Below the pieces are notes generated by a model that did not search any database, was not told the origin of the DNA, and worked only from the letters and a program-made list of their open reading frames with translations. This document shows positions 6,811-11,819 of a stretch of 11,819 bases of DNA, in pieces. The DNA comes from Clostridia bacterium. Lineage in GTDB: Bacteria > Bacillota > Clostridia > UMGS1810. The position numbers and the translations under genes were made by a program. The stretch lies in assembly GCA_016293435.1 (NCBI GenBank), contig JAEDEG010000077.1:1-11819 (forward strand), given 5' to 3'. Every line of letters starts with the position of its first letter. Positions within the stretch are counted from its first letter, which is position 1.

Positions 6811-7515
6811 CTAAATCTTGTAATAATCAAGCTTTTTCTCGATATATCCGAAAAGAAGAGTGAGAATACCGCAAAAGAGAAGATAATATACCGCACTGTA
6901 AAAAAGAGGCCACAGAAGTCCCTCTGATTTAATAAATTTCTGAGCTTCCCATATAATTTCATAAACCATTATAACACGCGCCAGTGATGTATCCTTGACA
7001 AGGGTAATAATTTCGTTGCTCATAGGCGGAATAATTCTCTTTACAACCTGCATAAGCACAACTTTAAAGAAAATCTGTACTCTTGTCATTCCGAGAACCT
7101 GCCCTGCCTCATACTGACCAACGGGAATTGATTCGATGCCGCCTCTGTATATTTCGGAAAAATAGCATGAATAGTTGATAACAAATGCCACTATCAATGC
7201 AAAAAAACGGTCGAATACATGCCATGTGGCAAACCATTGTATTATTGGATTAACCGTACCGTCATTGATAAGACCTTGTGCCCATGTGCCTACAAGACCA
7301 GGTCCGTAGTATATCACTATAAGCTGGAGCATCAGCGGAGTACCTCTGATAATCCAAATAAAGGTGCGTACAATCCATTTTACAACCTTTACCCTACACA
7401 TTGAACCAAAGCTCATTATAAGACCAAGGGGCAAAGCAAACAGCAAGGTTAGCAGAAATATTTCCAATGTGACTTTGAAGCCTTCGAGAAGACTGAGTGA
7501 AACTTGTATAAACAT
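6811..7515 (-). CDS. Polar amino acid ABC transporter, permease
   Basis: A 234-residue membrane protein of the HisM/GlnP permease group. About five hydrophobic helices are seen, beginning with VTLEIFLLTLLFALPLGLIM. IRGTPLMLQLIVIYYG and the cytoplasmic coupling loop (YEAGQVLGMTRVQIFFKVVL), which docks on the ATPase, are family signatures. The open frame extends 13 codons further upstream, but the ATG at 7515 has AGAGGT 6 bases before it and begins a typical permease N-terminus, so I chose it. Only one permease gene is present, so the channel is presumably a homodimer. It lies between the binding-protein gene (89-base gap holding a hairpin) and the ATPase gene (11-base gap). Confidence 0.93.
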   Translation of the reverse strand: MFIQVSLSLLEGFKVTLEIFLLTLLFALPLGLIMSFGSMCRVKVVKWIVRTFIWIIRGTPLMLQLIVIYYGPGLVGTWAQGLINDGTVNPIIQWFATWHVFDRFFALIVAFVINYSCYFSEIYRGGIESIPVGQYEAGQVLGMTRVQIFFKVVLMQVVKRIIPPMSNEIITLVKDTSLARVIMVYEIIWEAQKFIKSEGLLWPLFYSAVYYLLFCGILTLLFGYIEKKLDYYKI

Positions 7516-7541
7516 AAAAATACCTCTGGGACACAAGCAAA

Positions 7542-7565
7542 GGCAATAGACCAAAGTCTACTGCC
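7542..7565 (-). other. Hairpin between binding-protein and permease genes
   Basis: The arms 7542-7551 and 7556-7565 give a 10-bp stem with one G-U pair and a 4-base loop in the minus-strand mRNA. No continuous T-tract follows. In ABC operons such hairpins commonly protect the upstream binding-protein message or partly terminate, giving more binding protein than permease. That role is inferred here. Confidence 0.5.
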
Positions 7566-7604
7566 ATGCCTGATTATTATCTGAAATTAACATGCAGAAA
7601 ATTA

Positions 7605-8447
7605 TTATGCATCAACTGCAAGAACAAGGTCATATTTATCGGCAAGTGCTTTGAGTGTGCCGTCAGCAATAAGCTCTGCCATGTATTTGTTTACTGTTTC
7701 GGTAAGGTCGGAACCCTTTCTGAATCCGATACCGTATTCCTCACTTGTGAGCTCGAAAGCTACTGTAAGGCTGCTGTAATTTGTATCATCGCCAAGCATA
7801 GCCTTTGCCATTGTGAGGTCAATGATGCAAGCATCACTGGAGCCGCTTGTAACTTCAAGAAGGGCATCTGTCTGTGTGCCTACTTCAATCAATGATTCAA
7901 AACCGCTTTCTTGGGCAGCTGAAAAACCTGCAGAACCTGCTTCGGCAGCAAAAGAGAGATCCTTCATTGACTCGGCATCCTTATATGCGTCTGCCTTGTC
8001 CTTTGCCATAACAACAACCTGAGCATTTTTTACATATGGATCGGAGCAGCTTGTGTTTTTGATAACCTCATCAGAGATTGTCATACCATTCCAGATACAG
8101 TCAATCGATTTGGATTCGAGAGCAGTGAATTTGTTGTCCCAGTCAATCTCAACAAATTCAGCCTCAACGCCGAGCTTTTCGCATACAGCAATAGCAAACT
8201 CTGTGTCAAAGCCGGTCCATTCGCCGTTGTCATCTTGGTAGTTCATGGGTTCATAATCTGTAATACCGATTACGAGCTTTCCGTTTTTCTTTACATAATC
8301 AACATCAGAAACCTTGTTGGTATCAGACACTTTGTTGGTCTCAGATACTTTATCAACATCAGATACCTGCTCCTTTTGTGTGCTGCAAGCACCAAAGCAT
8401 AGGATAACCATTGTCAATGCAAGAATTGTACATAAAATCTTTTTCAT
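7605..8447 (-). CDS. Polar amino acid ABC transporter, substrate-binding lipoprotein
   Basis: This 280-residue protein captures the ligand outside the membrane and passes it to the permease. A lipoprotein signal peptide is visible: MKK, a hydrophobic stretch, and a lipobox FGAC with C21 as the lipidated residue. Residues 28-51 are a linker of four hexapeptide repeats (VSDVDK-like). The rest is a family 3 solute-binding domain (PF00497): GKLVIGITDYEPMNY, GFDTEFAIAVCEKLG, SIDCIWNGMTIS, and a C-terminal EYGIGFRKGSDL. The motifs support a polar amino acid but do not distinguish glutamine, cystine or others. The ATG follows GAGGAG. It is the first gene of the operon, 42 bases downstream of a strong -10 element. 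Confidence 0.95.
   Translation of the reverse strand: MKKILCTILALTMVILCFGACSTQKEQVSDVDKVSETNKVSDTNKVSDVDYVKKNGKLVIGITDYEPMNYQDDNGEWTGFDTEFAIAVCEKLGVEAEFVEIDWDNKFTALESKSIDCIWNGMTISDEVIKNTSCSDPYVKNAQVVVMAKDKADAYKDAESMKDLSFAAEAGSAGFSAAQESGFESLIEVGTQTDALLEVTSGSSDACIIDLTMAKAMLGDDTNYSSLTVAFELTSEEYGIGFRKGSDLTETVNKYMAELIADGTLKALADKYDLVLAVDA
8295..8366 (-). repeat. Four in-frame 18-bp tandem repeats in the lipoprotein linker
   Basis: Residues 28-51 of the binding protein read VSDVDK, VSETNK, VSDTNK, VSDVDY. The DNA repeats with an 18-base period and only a few substitutions. Units of this length can gain or lose copies without breaking the frame, changing the spacer between the lipid anchor and the binding domain. 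Confidence 0.85.
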
Positions 8448-8488
8448 AAATACATCTCCTCATTTAGTTTAATCTTGTACTGCTGTAT

Positions 8489-8517
8489 ATTTTATCACAG
8501 TAAATCAATAAAGTCAA
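8489..8517 (-). promoter_or_regulatory. SigA-type promoter of the amino acid ABC operon
   Basis: On the minus strand, TTGACT (8512-8517) and TAAAAT (8489-8494) are 17 bases apart, and the -10 box is preceded by TGA, giving an extended -10. The A/T-rich stretch upstream (8518-8543) repeats ACTGT and could act as an UP-type element or binding site. Transcription would begin near 8482. Confidence 0.8.
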
Positions 8518-8543
8518 CAGTTTTTTACAGTTTAATTTAATTT

Positions 8544-9371
8544 TCAGTCGATAAGATATGGCATATAAAAATATGCAAGAACAACAATACCAAGAATAAT
8601 GCGGTACCATCCAAACACCTTGAAATCATGCTTTCTTACATAGTTGACAAGCATTTTGACAGAGGCGAGGGATACAATATAAGCAACAACCATTGCAATT
8701 ATAAGAAGCCCCCACTCAGCCTGTGTCATAGTATAATCATTTGTAACAATTTTAAGAAAGCTTACCCCAAACATAACCGGTATAGCCAGAAAAAACGAGA
8801 ACTCAGCGGCAAGAGAACGCGAACAGCCAATCAAAATTGCTCCAAGAATAGTTGCTCCCGAGCGAGATGTACCCGGAACAAGAGAAAGAACCTGAAAAAG
8901 TCCTATCATGAAGGCTGTGGCATAGGTCATATCCTTCATTTCACATATCTTCGCATTTTTATTTTTTTGTTCTATAAAAATAAATGATATACCATAGACA
9001 ATAAGCATTATGCTTACTACAACCGGATTGGAAATTGAATCCATGGCATCATTAAACAAAAGTCCTAAAACCGCTGCAGGCAAGCATGCAACTATCACCT
9101 TGAACCACATATGCCAGGTATCTTTTTTTTCGTCTGCTGTTTTTGACGTTGCAAAAGGATTCAGCTTTTTGAAATACATTGTTACTATTGCAAGTATTGC
9201 ACCAAGCTGAATAACATAAAGAAAAATCTGTGATTCAAAAAAATCACCCTTGCTTATTCCCATAAACTCATTTGCCAGTATCATATGACCGGTGCTGCTT
9301 ATGGGAAGCCATTCTGTAATACCTTCGATTATACCGAGAATAACTGCTTGTATTACGAATATTAAATTCAC
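8544..9371 (-). CDS. uppP: Undecaprenyl-diphosphate phosphatase (UppP/BacA)
   Basis: UppP removes a phosphate from undecaprenyl diphosphate at the membrane, recycling the lipid carrier for peptidoglycan and other wall polymers. Its activity also underlies intrinsic bacitracin tolerance. The 275-residue protein has normal length and several hydrophobic helices. Both family signatures are present: an N-terminal EGITEWLPISSTGH segment (E16, E20, S26, H29) and LVPGTSRSGATILG (R170), which form the active site in studied members. Translation starts at a GTG at 9371, supported by GAGGTG with 7 bases of spacing. The gene lies upstream of the ABC operon on the same strand. I see no clear terminator between them, but the ABC operon has its own promoter. 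Its own promoter is not obvious, because the upstream 240 bases are occupied by the hairpin block. Confidence 0.96.
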   Translation of the reverse strand: MNLIFVIQAVILGIIEGITEWLPISSTGHMILANEFMGISKGDFFESQIFLYVIQLGAILAIVTMYFKKLNPFATSKTADEKKDTWHMWFKVIVACLPAAVLGLLFNDAMDSISNPVVVSIMLIVYGISFIFIEQKNKNAKICEMKDMTYATAFMIGLFQVLSLVPGTSRSGATILGAILIGCSRSLAAEFSFFLAIPVMFGVSFLKIVTNDYTMTQAEWGLLIIAMVVAYIVSLASVKMLVNYVRKHDFKVFGWYRIILGIVVLAYFYMPYLID

Positions 9372-9404
9372 ACTAATTCACCTCATAAAATAATACTTCA
9401 ATAA

Positions 9405-9417
9405 GCGGCAAAGCCGC
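9405..9417. repeat. Small GC hairpin upstream of uppP
   Basis: GCGGC (9405-9409) and GCCGC (9413-9417) pair around a 3-base loop. It is the first of five hairpins in the gap between uppP and GH88. No useful T-tract follows on either strand. Confidence 0.6.
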
Positions 9418-9428
9418 GTCATTCAACG

Positions 9429-9460
9429 TTTTCAGTGGGAGATTGAACTCCCACTGAAAA
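9429..9460. repeat. Perfect 13-bp hairpin, not terminator-like
   Basis: The arms 9429-9441 (TTTTCAGTGGGAG) and 9448-9460 are exact reverse complements around ATTGAA. On both strands the T-run is on the 5' arm and the A-run on the 3' arm. That is the reverse of an intrinsic terminator, so another role is likely. Confidence 0.85.
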
Positions 9461-9506
9461 AATTAAATGTCACCCGCCGCCTATAGAGGCGGGGGACATC
9501 TTAATT
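9461..9506. repeat. Long imperfect hairpin adjoining the previous one
   Basis: AATTAAATGTC (9461-9471) pairs with 9495-9506 with one bulged C at 9500. After an A-G mismatch (9472/9494), CCCGCC (9473-9478) pairs with GGCGGG (9488-9493), leaving a 9-base loop. That is 17 pairs in all. It directly abuts the hairpin at 9429-9460. Confidence 0.8.
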
Positions 9507-9615
9507 TAGTTATAAACAAATTCAAGGATTCTGACAAAAAGCCAAAACCCTTGAACAGAAATTATAACCTAAGCACGTATGTCCACGCCGTATGGGCGTT
9601 TCTCCGATTTGAAAA

Positions 9616-10794
9616 TTACCAATATGCTTTGATTCCTTTGGTCATACGAAGCAATGCCTCCATATAATAGTAGCATCCCCAGATGTTACATTCGTCAACA
9701 CCGATACCTGCAGGTTTTGAATAAACTGCATGAAGCAGCAGACCATTTGACTCGGGAGTGTCCTTAGTGCTGTAGTTTTCATAGAGTGAATACATCACTT
9801 TGTCTATTACACCTTCGTACACATTTTTGAGCTCTTCGTCCTTTATATAAGGAAGCATTTCGAGAAGACCGCATACAGCTATGGATGCCGCAGAAGAATC
9901 TCTTTCTTCGGGATCTCCGTCTGTAAATATTAAATCCCAATACGGAACAAAATCCTTTGGAAGACGGTTTATGAAATAGTTGGCTATCTTTTCAAAAAGA
10001 TCAACCATATAATCTTCTTTTACATATTTGTAGGTAAGAGGCAATCCGCTAACCAACCACGCCTGACCTCTTGCCCAGCAGGAATCGTCTGATGCGCCCT
10101 GAGCAGTTACGCCCTTTGAAGGAGAACCGTCGGCATTGAAATAGAATGTGTGATATGTTGAACCGTCAGGGCGGATTATATTCTCTATTGTTGTTTTGGC
10201 GTGATTGTACGCTTTTTGGTAGTAACTGCGGTCACCGGTAACTTCGCTTGCCCAGTACAGGAGCGGGATATTATTCATGCAGTCGATAATAAGCCTGGGC
10301 TGTTCACCTACATTACCCCATGCCTGAATATAATCTCCGTTTTCAATATATCTGGTGAGGAGGTGATCGGCAGCTTTTACAGCAGCCTGCTTAGCCTGTT
10401 CATCACCTGTAAGCTTGTATGCTGCTACACATGAAGGAACAAACACAAATCCCATATCGTGATGGTTAACACCTATTTTTTTGTCTATTCTTTCATAATA
10501 GCTGGGAATATGAGACATCGCTCTTTCGAGATATTTTTTATCACCGGTAGCCTCGTATGCAAGCCAGAGCATTCCGGTCCAGAATCCGGTATTCCAACCG
10601 CCGTCATTTTCTACGGGTTGATAAACATTGTTTTCGCTTGAATGTGATGCGAATTTGCCTTTTAAATCATCCCAAAGAACGTCAATCTTTGCTAAGGCAT
10701 CCTTCAAGGCTTTATCCATAATTTCTTTGGTAAACTTCTTTTCGGATGTATACCTCCCGGGATTGATAATTTCTTCTTTGTTGATTTGTTTCAT
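9616..10794 (-). CDS. Unsaturated glucuronyl hydrolase, glycoside hydrolase family 88
   Basis: The 392-residue protein matches GH88, which hydrolyses the unsaturated uronic acid left on the non-reducing end of oligosaccharides after polysaccharide lyase cleavage. It acts by hydrating the enol-ether double bond. The two essential aspartates of the family are recognisable: D113 in VNHHDMGF and D171 in RLIIDCMNN. WNTGFWTGMLWLAYEATGD and QGASDDSCWARGQAW are further family signatures of the (alpha/alpha)6 barrel. There is no signal peptide, so it works in the cytoplasm on imported oligosaccharides. No lyase, sugar transporter or other uronate gene is nearby, so the polysaccharide (glycosaminoglycan, pectin or other) cannot be told. 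The ATG at 10794 has AAGGAG at an unusually long 12-base spacing. The gene lies 38 bases after glutamine synthetase with no terminator or clear promoter between. Confidence 0.93.
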   Translation of the reverse strand: MKQINKEEIINPGRYTSEKKFTKEIMDKALKDALAKIDVLWDDLKGKFASHSSENNVYQPVENDGGWNTGFWTGMLWLAYEATGDKKYLERAMSHIPSYYERIDKKIGVNHHDMGFVFVPSCVAAYKLTGDEQAKQAAVKAADHLLTRYIENGDYIQAWGNVGEQPRLIIDCMNNIPLLYWASEVTGDRSYYQKAYNHAKTTIENIIRPDGSTYHTFYFNADGSPSKGVTAQGASDDSCWARGQAWLVSGLPLTYKYVKEDYMVDLFEKIANYFINRLPKDFVPYWDLIFTDGDPEERDSSAASIAVCGLLEMLPYIKDEELKNVYEGVIDKVMYSLYENYSTKDTPESNGLLLHAVYSKPAGIGVDECNIWGCYYYMEALLRMTKGIKAYW

Positions 10795-10832
10795 AATAGT
10801 TTTAGACTCCTTTGTTTGTTTAGTTATATTTT

Positions 10833-11819
10833 TTAATCACAGCTAAATAAAAGTTCACCATATGTCGGATACGGCCAGAAGCTTCTCGCTGTATTAAGTT
10901 CAAGCTCATCAACAACCGAGCGGACATTATTCATTGCTGTGACAACACTATCTTTATATGACATGGCATATTCCTTTATATCTACCTTACCAAAAATTGA
11001 TTTCGCCTTTGCCACGGCACTATCAAGTATTGCAATTTTATCATACAGTTCTCTGTTGAGAGAAGACAGCTTTTTCACAAGAGCTTCTTCGACCGTAACA
11101 TCAACTGTAGGAATAAAAGCTCTTTTTTGATTTGTGCTTTCGCTTAGAATGCCTGTGTATCTGCTTACGGCAGGGATTATATCCTTTCTGACCATTTCGG
11201 ACAGCGTGAGAGCTTCGATATTTATGGTCTTTGCGTAGCTTTCAAGATAAATTTCATATCTGGCTCTGAGCTCCGTTTCGGTAAATACACCGTGGTTTGC
11301 AAAAAGGTGAACATTCTTTTCATCAAGTATATGAGGTATTGCCTCGGGAGTGGTTTTGTAGTTGGAAAGACCTCTCCTTTCAGCCTCTTGTATCCATTCA
11401 TCAGAATAGTTGTTTCCGTTAAAAATAATTCTTTTGTGATCTCTTATGGTTTTCTGAATCAACTCATTCAGAGTTTTCTCAAAGTCTTCACAAGCTTCAA
11501 GTTCGTCTGCAAATTTGCAAAGCTCCTCAGAAACAATAGTATTTAACACGGTGTTGGGACCCGCAACAGAAAAGGAAGATCCCACCATACGAAATTCAAA
11601 TTTATTGCCTGTAAATGCAAATGGCGATGTTCGATTGCGGTCGGTTGTATCTTTTGAAAAACTCGCCACAACATGAGCACCCGTCTGCATTTTTTCTCTT
11701 TTTCTTTCATTGTATTCGGCACCTTGCTCCAATGCATCGAGAACCTCTTGAAGCTGATCACCGATAAAAACGGATACAATTGCCGGCGGAGCCTCGTGAG
11801 CACCGAGACGGTGGTCGTT
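10833..11819 (-). CDS. glnN: Glutamine synthetase type III, C-terminal portion (partial)
   Basis: The reading frame enters from the right edge of the window and covers the last 328 residues of a protein usually about 700 long. GSIII makes glutamine from glutamate, ammonium and ATP. The visible part starts with NDHRLGAHEAPPAIVSVF. It then has NRTSPFAFTGNKFEFRMVGSS, the active-site region typical of GSIII, followed by the mostly helical C-terminal domain special to this class, ending in NTARSFWPYPTYGELLFSCD. No frameshift is seen. An internal TTG at 11732 is not the start, because the frame is open and conserved upstream of it to the window edge. The start, promoter and N-terminal domain lie outside the window. 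GSIII is typical of Bacteroides, cyanobacteria and gut Clostridia, which supports the taxonomic guess. Confidence 0.95.
   Translation of the reverse strand, partial: NDHRLGAHEAPPAIVSVFIGDQLQEVLDALEQGAEYNERKREKMQTGAHVVASFSKDTTDRNRTSPFAFTGNKFEFRMVGSSFSVAGPNTVLNTIVSEELCKFADELEACEDFEKTLNELIQKTIRDHKRIIFNGNNYSDEWIQEAERRGLSNYKTTPEAIPHILDEKNVHLFANHGVFTETELRARYEIYLESYAKTINIEALTLSEMVRKDIIPAVSRYTGILSESTNQKRAFIPTVDVTVEEALVKKLSSLNRELYDKIAILDSAVAKAKSIFGKVDIKEYAMSYKDSVVTAMNNVRSVVDELELNTARSFWPYPTYGELLFSCD

Larger units (their letters stand above)
9405..9599. other. Gene-free multi-hairpin block: candidate non-autonomous mobile element or structured RNA
   Basis: The 244-base gap between uppP and the GH88 gene has no plausible gene. 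It holds five hairpins in tandem: 9405-9417, 9429-9460, 9461-9506, a pair TTCAAGG (9521-9527) with CCTTGAA (9549-9555), and ACGCC (9585-9589) with GGCGT (9595-9599). Closely packed hairpins without terminator character recall the ends of IS200/IS605-family elements or palindrome-associated relics. No transposase, TnpB remnant or target duplication is visible. The alternatives are a non-coding RNA, or the structured 3' end of the GH88 message joined to the uppP leader. The class is not settled by the sequence alone. Confidence 0.5.

Noticed and set aside
8295..8366. CRISPR-like array
   Set aside because: The 18-bp units are contiguous without spacers and lie in frame inside the lipoprotein coding sequence.
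9429..9460. Intrinsic terminator for GH88 or uppP
   Set aside because: The strand order is T-run, stem, A-run on both strands, opposite to what termination needs.
9467..9667. Small plus-strand open frame (66 codons) across the hairpin block
   Set aside because: No ribosome binding site. It runs antisense into the conserved end of the GH88 gene, and its composition is dictated by the hairpins.
11543..11803. Minus-strand open frame overlapping the glutamine synthetase region
   Set aside because: It is out of frame with the conserved GSIII sequence that runs to the window edge and has no family resemblance.

Overview
The window looks like a chromosomal segment of a low-to-moderate GC Firmicute, most likely a gut-type member of the Clostridia (Oscillospiraceae/Ruminococcaceae-like). 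This is inferred from A+T-rich intergenic regions with SigA-type promoters, strong AGGAGG-type ribosome binding sites, a type III glutamine synthetase, a DUF1015 gene, the rnr-smpB pair and a GH88 unsaturated glucuronyl hydrolase. Most of it is ordinary chromosome. No phage, integrase, transposase, CRISPR array, tRNA or rRNA could be recognised.

Layout. 1-850 (+): the last codons of an unknown gene, then a one-pass membrane protein with a long acidic, Asn-rich disordered tail, closed by a strong hairpin. 921-2171 (-): a DUF1015 protein. It diverges from 2321-5517 (+), which holds rnr (RNase R), smpB (tmRNA partner, 8-bp overlap with rnr) and an HD-domain phosphohydrolase whose metal-ligand pattern resembles YhaM. 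The divergent promoter region carries a perfect 15-bp inverted repeat. Two hairpins end the RNA-metabolism cluster, the second shared with the convergent GIY-YIG gene (5618-5956, -). 6011-8447 (-) is a complete polar amino acid ABC importer operon (lipoprotein, permease, ATPase) with a clear promoter and terminator. 8544-9371 (-) is uppP (undecaprenyl-diphosphate phosphatase). 9372-9615 has no gene but is packed with hairpins. 9616-10794 (-) is a GH88 enzyme directly downstream of the C-terminal half of glutamine synthetase III (10833 to the window end, -).

How the genes work together. RNase R and SmpB cooperate with tmRNA in ribosome rescue and decay of the released mRNA. The HD protein behind them may be another RNA- or nucleotide-processing hydrolase, which is inference. 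The ABC genes form one uptake system whose substrate cannot be told beyond a polar amino acid. Glutamine synthetase III assimilates ammonium. GH88 acts on unsaturated uronic acid oligosaccharides made by polysaccharide lyases. UppP recycles the lipid carrier for cell-wall synthesis.

The least explained parts are the multi-hairpin block at 9405-9599 (a possible non-autonomous IS200/IS605-type element or a structured RNA), the palindrome at 2234-2269, the HD gene, and the hexapeptide repeat in the binding-protein linker. I see no convincing new multi-gene system.
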